Origin: Bacteroidales bacterium
Lineage (GTDB): Bacteria > Bacteroidota > Bacteroidia > Bacteroidales > GCA-2711565
DNA length: 18,449 nucleotides
Assembly (NCBI GenBank): GCA_029938505.1
Contig: JAOZUV010000004.1
Coordinates: 1-18,449 of the forward strand
Direction of reading: 5' to 3'
A program made the translations under genes and the position numbers. Each line of letters starts with the position of its first letter. Position 1 is the stretch's first letter. Positions 12,465-18,449 of the stretch are shown here, one piece after another. The notes under the pieces are model-generated. The model had not been told where the DNA came from and ran no database searches. It saw nothing but the letters and a program-made list of their open reading frames with translations.

Positions 12465-13358
12465 TTATTTTAATTTTAAAATTTGTTTCCATGGATGTAT
12501 ATTCTCAATTATTGCCTCGAATCGGTATTCTATGCATAGCTTTATAAAATTACGTAAGCTTGTATGATCAGGACGAATTACATAATCAGGAGTGCCTTTG
12601 AATGGTAGAATCACAAGAGCTTTGTTCCTGTTGATGATATCTTTGCCGGCACGACTTTCAATTGCTTTATAAGCCTGGGTAGTAGGCTTCATTTTGCCTG
12701 TAATATAATTCAATGCACCTTTTTCGGCAACATGCATTTGCTTTTTTGTAGGGTCTGTTTTTGGTATTTCAACACCTTTGACATTATCGGAGGAACAACC
12801 ACCAATTGCCTTAACTCTTTTCCACATTTTTGGTTCAATATTAAACTCGCTTTTGAAATCTGTAATGGTGTAGTAATTGTTTGTTTTGGGATTCAGGACA
12901 CATACGTTATTGGTAAGAAGTTGATACATGTCATGATCGGTAGAGCATATAATTATTTGGGCATTTGGATATTTTTTGCAAATTACACCAATGGAATCAT
13001 CAGCCTCAAATCCTTCTGAGCCGAATAGATTTCTATATCCTATTGTTGGAAGAATATAATCAATTATTTCTTTAAATTGAGGCCTTGCTAATTCATCTAA
13101 TTCAATTTGTTTTTGAGTTCTATTTTGTCCCCGTTTCTCTTTGTACAGACTATACATATCTTTTCTTTTAGATGAATGGCTATCAAGGGCAAAGACAATA
13201 GAGTTCGCTCTTGTTTTCTTTAGAAGAAAATTTAATTTGAGAAGGAATCCGTAAATTAAGAACGTTTCTTTATCTTTTTCTGTTAATCTATTTTTGCCTA
13301 AAGAAAATTTGATAACATGGCCCACTGACAAAAAATCAATAATGAGAATTCTATTCAT
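12465..13358 (-). CDS. 5'-3' exonuclease / flap endonuclease (T4 RNase H type)
   Basis: 297 aa. Structure-specific nuclease that removes RNA primers and 5' flaps behind the replication fork. The acidic metal-binding residues are all visible: D8 (LIIDF), D59 (FALDSHSSKRK), E118, D120 and D121 (GFEADDSIG), D141 and D143 (STDHDMYQLL), and the helix-3-turn-helix GGCSSDNVKGV (186-196, with D191). Length is close to T4 RNase H (305 aa). AGGAATAAATT precedes the ATG. A hairpin terminator lies just upstream, so expression may be lower than that of the SSB/recombinase genes before it. It probably acts with the SSB and ligase of the same unit. Confidence 0.9.
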   Translation of the reverse strand: MNRILIIDFLSVGHVIKFSLGKNRLTEKDKETFLIYGFLLKLNFLLKKTRANSIVFALDSHSSKRKDMYSLYKEKRGQNRTQKQIELDELARPQFKEIIDYILPTIGYRNLFGSEGFEADDSIGVICKKYPNAQIIICSTDHDMYQLLTNNVCVLNPKTNNYYTITDFKSEFNIEPKMWKRVKAIGGCSSDNVKGVEIPKTDPTKKQMHVAEKGALNYITGKMKPTTQAYKAIESRAGKDIINRNKALVILPFKGTPDYVIRPDHTSLRNFIKLCIEYRFEAIIENIHPWKQILKLK

Positions 13359-13373
13359 AATTTATTCCTGTAA

Positions 13374-13395
13374 AGGGGGCTACAAAAAGCCCCCT
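13374..13395 (-). terminator. Hairpin terminator or attenuator
   Basis: On the minus strand, AGGGGGCT pairs perfectly with AGCCCCCT across a 6-nt loop, followed by TTTA. It lies between the acidic-protein stop and the flap endonuclease start. The T-tail is short, so read-through is likely; it may reduce rather than stop downstream transcription. Confidence 0.6.
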
Positions 13396-13427
13396 AAGAT
13401 TAAAAATTAAATCAGATGCTCAAGGGA

Positions 13428-14006
13428 TCAATCATCCTCCCATTCCTCATCAGACCATTCCTCATCGCTGTCATCGTCTGCATCTTCTTCCTCAAATAAT
13501 TCATCAATGACAGCAGTTCGGAGATCGTTGATTTTTTTGAATTTTTTGGGATCAAGTTCCAGTTCTTCATCGGTGATCAATTCAATGAGTTCGTTCCTTT
13601 TCATCTTTTTGATATCATCTTCAGTGATGTCCTCTTCATCATCAGCTTCATCATCAGCTTCATCATCAGCTTCATCATCATCAGCTTCATCATCATCTTC
13701 ATCAGAAGCTTCATCAGCTTCATCTTCAGCTTCATCAGCTTCATCAGCTTCATCAGATCCGGCAAGACGATCAAATAGTTCGTCCAGTTTTGGTTCCAGA
13801 ACTTCATAGATCTCATCAATCATTTCCGGTACATCTACACTATCTTTGATATTTTCAGAAAGTGTCAGAGCAACTTTCTCTTTGCCAAAATCGGAAGAAA
13901 TGCCCACTGATACAGTCAACCTTCTATCTTTCAAGAATACTGCTTCGATTGTTTTCTTTGTTGCAACTTCAGTCTTTTTTGTTCCTGTTTTTTTACGAAT
14001 AGCCAT
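13428..14006 (-). CDS. Acidic repeat protein with possible SAP/HeH-like segment, 192 aa
   Basis: Three parts. Residues 1-20 are basic (MAIRKKTGTKKTEVATKKTI). Residues 20-80 look folded, with beta strands then a helix (LTVSVGISSDFGKEKVALTL, VPEMIDEIYEVLEPKLDEL). Residues 84-125 are an Asp/Glu/Ala low-complexity stretch made of EADD-type repeats. Residues 128-170 (ITEDDIKKMKRNELIELITD and LRTAVIDELFEEE) resemble a helix-extension-helix SAP/HeH motif. The last 20 residues are again acidic with two Trp. AAGGAGATT precedes the ATG. It follows the recombinase gene. A DNA-mimic or SSB/recombinase-partner role is possible but not shown. Confidence 0.7.
   Translation of the reverse strand: MAIRKKTGTKKTEVATKKTIEAVFLKDRRLTVSVGISSDFGKEKVALTLSENIKDSVDVPEMIDEIYEVLEPKLDELFDRLAGSDEADEADEAEDEADEASDEDDDEADDDEADDEADDEADDEEDITEDDIKKMKRNELIELITDEELELDPKKFKKINDLRTAVIDELFEEEDADDDSDEEWSDEEWEDD
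13633..13757. repeat. Coding minisatellite of tcatca/gcttca units
   Basis: On the plus strand, imperfect 9-15 bp units built from TTCATCATCAGC run for about 125 bp and encode the acidic repeat of the overlapping gene. Such an array is prone to copy-number change in steps of three bases. Confidence 0.8.
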
Positions 14007-14028
14007 TTTTGAATCTCCTTAAAAATTA

Positions 14029-15126
14029 TTAATATTTTCGCTTCCTGTTGGATCTCAATTTTTCAATTACATTGTCATATGTTATTTGACACAGAGCAAA
14101 TAATTCATCTTCCAGATTATTGTCTTCAATATGCATAACCAATTTGGACAGTGTCATTTTTTCAGCGAAATTTTTACTATTTATCGCTGCTTTTGTTCCT
14201 GACCAATTTCCTTCATCAACCATGAAAATGATACATGAAGTTATATTATCAATACCATAATCAAATTGAATGGGAAATGTTGCCTCTCCGTGTCTGCCTG
14301 TTAATTTGTTCTTTGTAATCTTGGCTTGAACATTAGTCGTTATTGTTCGTTTGCCTTTTTTCTCTTTTTTCTGACAGGCTAACCAAATCTCATGTGCTGC
14401 ATAAAATTTAAGAGCTTTGCCGCCTGATCTTACCTTCGGAGTAAATCTTGCCCCAAATCCAATGTTATCTCTTGTTTGTGAAATAATAATAAGCATAGAA
14501 CCATGTTCACAATGATCAGATAAATCTTGAGTTCTTTGAGAAAACATAGCTGAAGCCATTTTAGCTTTTCCATCTCCATAACTTCCAGTTGTTTCATTTC
14601 CTTTTTCTCTTTTTCTTCTGTTCTCTTTATCTTTATCAACTGCTGCTTCTGATGTTAATGCATCAAATGAATCCAGAACATATATGAAAGGTTTATCCCC
14701 TTCTAATGATCTTGCCAGATTATCATTTAAATCCTCAATAGTTTTTGAACGAATATCCAATTCAATCCTGTCACTAACTTTTTTACCAAAAAGATAAGTA
14801 AGATCAAATTCATTAGCTGCTTCAACATCATCGAAAATGAATCTAAAATCATCAAATCTTGATTTTAATGAACATTCAGCAAAAACAGTCAGAGCAAACA
14901 AGGTTTTGCCTGCGTGAGAATCTCCGATTAAATTTACCAGTTTACCGAGTTTGAATGCACCTTCAATCCTTCCTGAACATTCAAGATTAAACGTTGTTGA
15001 TCCTGTGGGGACTAAGATCAAAGGATCAACTGTTTTAGTTCTTTCGATAACTGCATAATCTTCTACATTCTTAGCAAACTGATCTGTAATTTTTTTAGTC
15101 TTACTTATCCTTTTAAGTTTGCCCAT
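14029..15126 (-). CDS. uvsX: UvsX/RecA-like recombinase
   Basis: 365 aa. ATP-dependent strand-exchange protein. Walker A GDSHAGKT is at 68-75, and Walker B is FIYVLD at 147-152 with the following SFDAL. The DNA-binding L2 region reads SQTRDNIGFGARFTPKVRSG (216-235). The centre carries a charged insert (KDKENRRKREKGNETTG). Length is near T4 UvsX (about 390 aa). AAGGTAAAT precedes the ATG. It lies directly behind the SSB gene and near the UvsY-like gene, the same partners as in T4 recombination. The C-terminus ends in a basic RSNRKRKY. The main alternative is another phage RecA-family ATPase, which would not change the general role. Confidence 0.88.
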   Translation of the reverse strand: MGKLKRISKTKKITDQFAKNVEDYAVIERTKTVDPLILVPTGSTTFNLECSGRIEGAFKLGKLVNLIGDSHAGKTLFALTVFAECSLKSRFDDFRFIFDDVEAANEFDLTYLFGKKVSDRIELDIRSKTIEDLNDNLARSLEGDKPFIYVLDSFDALTSEAAVDKDKENRRKREKGNETTGSYGDGKAKMASAMFSQRTQDLSDHCEHGSMLIIISQTRDNIGFGARFTPKVRSGGKALKFYAAHEIWLACQKKEKKGKRTITTNVQAKITKNKLTGRHGEATFPIQFDYGIDNITSCIIFMVDEGNWSGTKAAINSKNFAEKMTLSKLVMHIEDNNLEDELFALCQITYDNVIEKLRSNRKRKY

Positions 15127-15131
15127 GATAT

Positions 15132-16073
15132 TTACCTTTTACGGGTTCTTTTTCTTTTGAGTTTTTTCTCATCTGAAGGTTTGCGATCAGTTGTCCGTTT
15201 TCTTTTTTTCTTTTTGTCATTGGAACCAAAATCGCTGTCATCAATATCTTCATCTTCATTTTCATCTTCCCAGGGATCTTTTTCATCAGGCTCTGGTTCA
15301 TCAAGAAGCTTCATTTTTTTCAGAGTGCCCCGAAATTCTTTTTCAATTTCTTCATAGTCTGGATGCATATTGATTACACTGTCCAGCGGGAAAGTCATAT
15401 CGAGAATCTTATCGGGAATAGGAGATTCTCTTTCAATTAAACGATGACCAATGTGTGTAGTGTTTGTCATGCCTGCGCCTTTACGTTCCCAGGCAAGAGA
15501 TCTTCCTGAATCTGGATCGGAGAATTTAACGTATCCTCCTCCCTTGGGTAATTTTGATATGGCTTCAATGTTTGCTTCCATAAAATAGTGAGAAGCCTCA
15601 TGAATTTGAATGCCCTTTTTTTCTTCCTCCCTGCTATCATGAACCCACAGAAAGTAAACAACCCGATGTTTTGCAACGAGATTTTTCCAATCTTCTTTTT
15701 CAAGTTTGTTTGCTTTCATAAATTCACAGATCGGACAAGGAAGACCAAAGTTTTCATATGGACAAACATACGGTTTAAGCATTTCTCCTACATTCGTATG
15801 AACGAATAAATCCATAATATAATCTAACTTACCTTCAGGAGTTACCGGCTGTAGACGTTCATCTAACGGCATATCTGGTCCTGCTTCAAAGGGGATTATA
15901 TCAACAATATGCTCACCCTCTTTGCAAAACCAAAAATTTATTCCTTCAGGAACTTTATCCTTTAAGAATATTGTGGGAAATCTCCCGCCTCCAGTAGATT
16001 TGGTACCTGTATTGTGCCTATTACCAAGACTTTTAGCGCCCTTGTTTTTTGCCATACGATCACGGAACCCCAT
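15132..16073 (-). CDS. Single-stranded DNA-binding protein, T4 gp32-like
   Basis: 313 aa. Residues 1-30 are basic and Gly-rich, as in the cooperativity region of gp32. The zinc motif H92...C104...C113-x2-C116 (CPYENFGLPCPICEF) closely follows the H-C-C-C spacing of gp32. The core OB-type region reaches about residue 250. The tail is unusual: an acidic stretch (about 256-286) is followed by 27 residues rich in Lys and Arg (287-313), whereas gp32 ends acidic. AGGAGAATTACGT precedes the ATG. It stands between UvsY-like and UvsX-like genes, the expected working partners. It coats ssDNA during replication and recombination. Confidence 0.85.
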   Translation of the reverse strand: MGFRDRMAKNKGAKSLGNRHNTGTKSTGGGRFPTIFLKDKVPEGINFWFCKEGEHIVDIIPFEAGPDMPLDERLQPVTPEGKLDYIMDLFVHTNVGEMLKPYVCPYENFGLPCPICEFMKANKLEKEDWKNLVAKHRVVYFLWVHDSREEEKKGIQIHEASHYFMEANIEAISKLPKGGGYVKFSDPDSGRSLAWERKGAGMTNTTHIGHRLIERESPIPDKILDMTFPLDSVINMHPDYEEIEKEFRGTLKKMKLLDEPEPDEKDPWEDENEDEDIDDSDFGSNDKKKKRKRTTDRKPSDEKKLKRKRTRKR

Positions 16074-16129
16074 ACGTAATTCTCCTATTTAATTGTTAAC
16101 CTTAATTGGGACAATGCCCTTAATTGATT

Positions 16130-16633
16130 TTATTTTCGTCTTTTTCTCTTTTTGGTTGTTTTATTTAATGATTTTTTCTGTGCCAGATAAGCTCCTTTTT
16201 GTTTTAAATTATCAATATCTCTTTGCGTATTTCTTGGCTCTGCATAAAATCCACCGATTTTTAAAGATGTAAGATTCCCAAGAGCTAATTTTCTATGCTC
16301 AAATGCAACCTTTACACCCAATAATAAATTAGCATCTTTGGAAGCATTGATGAATTTTAATTCTGCATCTTTATATTTTTTTGATTTGGCAATATACTCT
16401 TTGATGGCAGGTTCAGTAGGCTTTGAATCAAAATATTTTTTCCAATCTTTTTTGATAGTTGAGTACATTTGAGCATAGACAAGATCTGTTTTTGCTTTCA
16501 TCATATCTTTTTCATGAACTGCTTCAGCATGTTGTTCTGCGTAATACAAAAAATGAGAAGCTTGCTCAATCCATTCATTTACCAGATCAAACTCATTGAT
16601 TTTAATGTCAGAATTATAATCTCTTATATGCAT
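16130..16633 (-). CDS. Probable UvsY-like recombination mediator, 167 aa
   Basis: An all-helical protein (FDLVNEWIEQASHFLYYAEQ... KTDLVYAQMYSTIKKDWKKY ... AFEHRKLALGNLTSL) whose pattern resembles T4 UvsY (137 aa) and related phage mediators that load UvsX on SSB-coated DNA. The match is by pattern and by neighbourhood (SSB and UvsX genes follow), not by a defined motif. It ends with a basic tail, KTTKKRKRRK. The ATG overlaps the clamp loader stop (TAATG), with GGAGAAG upstream. Another helical replication accessory protein is the alternative. Confidence 0.55.
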   Translation of the reverse strand: MHIRDYNSDIKINEFDLVNEWIEQASHFLYYAEQHAEAVHEKDMMKAKTDLVYAQMYSTIKKDWKKYFDSKPTEPAIKEYIAKSKKYKDAELKFINASKDANLLLGVKVAFEHRKLALGNLTSLKIGGFYAEPRNTQRDIDNLKQKGAYLAQKKSLNKTTKKRKRRK

Positions 16634-18018
16634 TATTCTTCTCCGGCTCCAAAGATAGATTCGTAGCAGGCCATTGTCAGCCCTGCTTTTCCACTATCAA
16701 AGAAGTTTTCTTTAAATGGCTGCATAATAAAAAATGTATCATCCCCGCCATTATTTAACAATACCGAGTTAAAATATCCAAGAATTGGTCTACGGGCAGA
16801 TTCACCATCACCTTTGAATTCCTTGAGAAGTTTTTTTACTTTAGCCCATTTTGTTTTGGGGGGCATATTATATGATATAAGCGTTCGGCAGATATCAATA
16901 ATCTCAGACTCTCCTGTTCCCACTGATTTTAAAGTATTCAGTGCCCTTTCAACGTCATCCATGTCAATTACTTGATCCAGAAGTTTTAATGCTATTCCAG
17001 CAGATCCATCAGAAAGTTCAATTATTTTATCTCTAACTGCTGGAGTAATTGATTCTCTTTTTTCTTTCTTTAGAATCATTCTCATAAGTTTGTGAAGATC
17101 CGCATCTTTCAGAGATTCAAGTTCGTATGAATGACAACGCCTTTTTAGAGTTGGTTTAAGTACTTCTGGATTTGTCGTACATAAAATCCAATGCATATAG
17201 GAGGGAGGTTCTTCAAGGGATTTAAGGAGTGCTTCTTGGGCAGTCTTGGTTAACATATGGCAATTATGCACCATATTTCCATTTGCAATATATGAATGAT
17301 TTGTTTTTATCTGCAAATCATAAAATTTTACAAAGCCCTGATTTCTTTCTTTATCTCCAATAATACTTGAGAAAGATTCATCATTATCTCCTCGTTTGTA
17401 AATTTCAACACCACACACCCTTTGAATTCCTTGTAATTTATCTTGTTCACTATATTTTACAAGACGTATTTTTGTCAAGTCTTTTGCTTTAATCCATTTT
17501 TTATTGTTATAATATTCATGATCTTCTGAACAAAATGTGTGAGTTCCATCAGATTTATTTACTTTTACAACTCTGTTTAACGCAACTTTATTTATGAAGA
17601 TTTTTTCAACTTCATCAGTTCCGTTTAAATTATTAACAATATCGCCAATGTTAATATTATCTATTCTTATATTCCCATTATTAGTAAGAACTGACGTATC
17701 AGCGGAGAAGCATTCATCGAGAAGAAATACTTTTCTATCGCCGTAAGGAGTAAATTTCATATCATTTATAAGTTTTCTTATACCGTCTATACCCCTATCA
17801 TCTGCGGCATTTAATTCTTTCCAGTCAACATCTTTGCATTTCAAAGTACTTTTAACAATACGGGCAAGGGTTGTTTTCCCAGTACCTCCAGGACCAGTGA
17901 ACAGGAATGCGCTTGGTGGATTTTCTCTTTTCAGTAATGTTTGCAAACTGGATACCACATCTTTATTTCCAACGAATGTTTTGAATGATTTTGGCCTATA
18001 CTGTGTCTGGAGACTCAA
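16633..18018 (-). CDS. Sliding clamp loader ATPase subunit (T4 gp44/RFC type) interrupted by an intein
   Basis: 461 aa precursor, about 311 aa after splicing, close to T4 gp44 (319 aa). AAA+ motifs: conserved start QTQYRPKSFKTFVGN, Walker A GPGGTGKTT (42-50), Walker B KVFLLDE (96-102) continued after the intein by CHMLTKTAQEALLKSLEEPP, sensor 1 CTTN, and LKRRC, where the SRC arginine finger normally stands. It opens the sliding clamp and loads it on primed DNA. The start is TTG at 18018, right behind the previous stop (TAATTG), with GAGGA upstream; no ATG fits the conserved N-terminus. A small partner subunit (gp62) was not found in the window. Activity depends on intein removal, because the insert splits Walker B from the adjoining helix. 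Confidence 0.93.
   Translation of the reverse strand: MSLQTQYRPKSFKTFVGNKDVVSSLQTLLKRENPPSAFLFTGPGGTGKTTLARIVKSTLKCKDVDWKELNAADDRGIDGIRKLINDMKFTPYGDRKVFLLDECFSADTSVLTNNGNIRIDNINIGDIVNNLNGTDEVEKIFINKVALNRVVKVNKSDGTHTFCSEDHEYYNNKKWIKAKDLTKIRLVKYSEQDKLQGIQRVCGVEIYKRGDNDESFSSIIGDKERNQGFVKFYDLQIKTNHSYIANGNMVHNCHMLTKTAQEALLKSLEEPPSYMHWILCTTNPEVLKPTLKRRCHSYELESLKDADLHKLMRMILKKEKRESITPAVRDKIIELSDGSAGIALKLLDQVIDMDDVERALNTLKSVGTGESEIIDICRTLISYNMPPKTKWAKVKKLLKEFKGDGESARRPILGYFNSVLLNNGGDDTFFIMQPFKENFFDSGKAGLTMACYESIFGAGEE
17263..17712 (-). other. Mini-intein (150 aa) at the Walker B site of the clamp loader
   Basis: Residues 103-252 of the precursor. Block A starts at C103 (CFSADTSVLTNNG). Block B is SDGTHTFCSEDHEYY with S164-x-x-H167, followed by KKWIKAKDL. 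Block F is VKFYDLQIKTNHSYIANGN, and block G ends MVHN (penultimate H251, N252), with C253 as the +1 residue. All residues for class 1 splicing are present. There is no LAGLIDADG or other homing endonuclease domain; the middle is only a short linker. The insertion between DE and CHML joins into a perfect clamp-loader sequence. To my recollection, cyanobacterial DnaX inteins use an equivalent DE/CHML site. Confidence 0.95.
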
Positions 18019-18276
18019 TTATTTTTCCTCCTCATTATTATAACCTACGCAAGTAATGGCTTCATTTTGTGGGGCAATGCAAGTCATTTGAAAAAAGTCA
18101 CACCATTTATTATTCTGATGATCACATTTATTTGTCGGGAGATTTCTTTTAGTCTGCCAGTCAAGCAATAGATTTCCGATAAATCTTGATCTGGAAATAC
18201 CAACTTCATCAGCATCACTTTGTAGATCGGTTACTAATTTATCCGGTATGGTAATTGATATTGTTTTGCTCATCAT
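18019..18276 (-). CDS. Ribbon-helix-helix (CopG-like) regulator with Cys-rich tail, 85 aa
   Basis: Residues 1-42 match a ribbon-helix-helix: the beta strand SKTISITIPDKLVTDL, helix 1 and the turn at SDADEVGISRSRFIGNLL. The C-terminal half holds four Cys (at about 51, 59, 66 and 76), possibly a metal site. AGGTGATCAG precedes the first of two adjacent ATGs; the first fits best if AGGTGA is aligned with the end of a full Shine-Dalgarno. It is the first gene of the right leftward unit, 35 nt behind a strong promoter with direct repeats, so it may repress its own operon. That is inference from position and fold. Confidence 0.8.
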   Translation of the reverse strand: MMSKTISITIPDKLVTDLQSDADEVGISRSRFIGNLLLDWQTKRNLPTNKCDHQNNKWCDFFQMTCIAPQNEAITCVGYNNEEEK

Positions 18277-18310
18277 CTGATCACCTATTTAATATTTATT
18301 TTATATTTTC

Positions 18311-18339
18311 ATTATATTTGATATTAATGATAATGTCAA
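18311..18339 (-). promoter_or_regulatory. Consensus leftward promoter of the replication operon
   Basis: On the minus strand, TTGACA (18334-18339), exactly 17 nt, then TATAAT (18311-18316): perfect sigma70 consensus boxes and spacing. It lies 35 nt before the ribbon-helix-helix start codon and probably drives the clamp loader, UvsY-like, SSB and UvsX-like genes. Confidence 0.85.
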
Positions 18340-18365
18340 TAAAAATATTAAGATATTAATGATAA
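18320..18365. repeat. Two 14-bp direct repeats at the promoter, candidate operators
   Basis: gatattaatgataa occurs at 18320-18333 and 18352-18365, identical and 32 bp apart (about three helical turns). One copy fills most of the spacer between -35 and -10; the other lies upstream. This layout suits a repressor that blocks RNA polymerase. Confidence 0.65.
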
Positions 18366-18390
18366 ATTCAGAAGTAATTAAGAAGTACTT

Positions 18391-18449
18391 CTATATTTTA
18401 TTTTCTTTAATTTGTTCAAGACTGTACTCTGTCATCTGACCAAAATTAC
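18391..18449 (-). CDS. Possible C-terminal end of a further leftward gene
   Basis: A frame open from the right edge ends with NFGQMTEYSLEQIKENKI and a TAG at 18391-18393. A 12-bp palindrome, agaagtacttct (18381-18392), overlaps the stop. It is too short to be sure that it is coding; no function can be given. Confidence 0.4.
   Translation of the reverse strand, partial: NFGQMTEYSLEQIKENKI

Noticed and set aside
13507..13809. Plus-strand frame rich in Ser/Ala (and a Met/Lys-rich minus-strand frame) across the acidic repeat.
   Set aside because: Low-complexity shadows of the repeat DNA; no ribosome-binding sites and composition unlike a real protein.
16087..16125. Possible terminator (GGG...CCC with AATTAAGG repeats) between the UvsY-like and SSB genes.
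   Set aside because: The stem is only three strong pairs and no T-run follows; too weak to call.

Overview
This window looks like part of the replication and recombination region of an AT-rich tailed bacteriophage (Caudoviricetes) whose DNA-metabolism genes resemble those of T4. The recognisable gene families are a UvsX/RecA-like recombinase, a gp32-like single-stranded DNA-binding protein, a probable UvsY-like mediator, a gp44-type clamp loader, a 5' flap endonuclease (RNase H), a T4-type ATP-dependent DNA ligase, an endonuclease VII-like resolvase, an SbcD/Mre11 nuclease with a Rad50-like ATPase, and a dCMP deaminase. An HU protein and many small unassigned proteins accompany them. Close spacing, 4-20 nt overlaps, strong Shine-Dalgarno sequences and several TTG starts also fit a phage. 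The host cannot be named. The promoters seen are bacterial sigma70-type, two of them with a consensus TTGACA -35 box.

Layout. (1) Right half, about 18276 to 7441, all leftward. A near-perfect consensus promoter with two 14-bp direct repeats precedes a ribbon-helix-helix gene. Then come the clamp loader (interrupted in frame by a 150-residue mini-intein), the UvsY-like protein, SSB, UvsX-like recombinase, an acidic repeat protein, a hairpin terminator, the flap endonuclease, small genes, an endonuclease VII-like protein, an HD-domain protein, DNA ligase and HU. (2) 6428-7440: about 1 kb without genes, densely packed with perfect inverted repeats and three copies of a conserved 19-nt tail element. 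It lies between two convergent genes. (3) 5765-6427: the only rightward gene, with a C-terminal winged-helix-type domain and a structured leader. (4) Left part, 5493 to 1, leftward from its own promoter: a zinc-ribbon peptide missed by length cut-offs, several small unknowns, dCMP deaminase, an SH3-like small protein, a half-length Rad50-like ATPase ending at its zinc hook, SbcD/Mre11, and small unknowns running off the left edge.

How the genes fit together. The right operon supplies a set for recombination-dependent replication: clamp loading, ssDNA coating, mediator-assisted strand exchange, primer or flap removal, nick sealing and junction resolution. The left operon adds end processing (SbcCD-like) and nucleotide supply (dCMP to dUMP). 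The repeat-rich 1-kb region could be a replication origin, a recombination hot spot or a set of structured RNAs. The sequence alone does not decide between these.

Most interesting points: the intein at the Walker B motif of the clamp loader, the array of variable hairpins each followed by a conserved tail, the truncated Rad50, the endonuclease VII with a rearranged zinc site, and two leaders that could control translation by hiding the ribosome-binding site.
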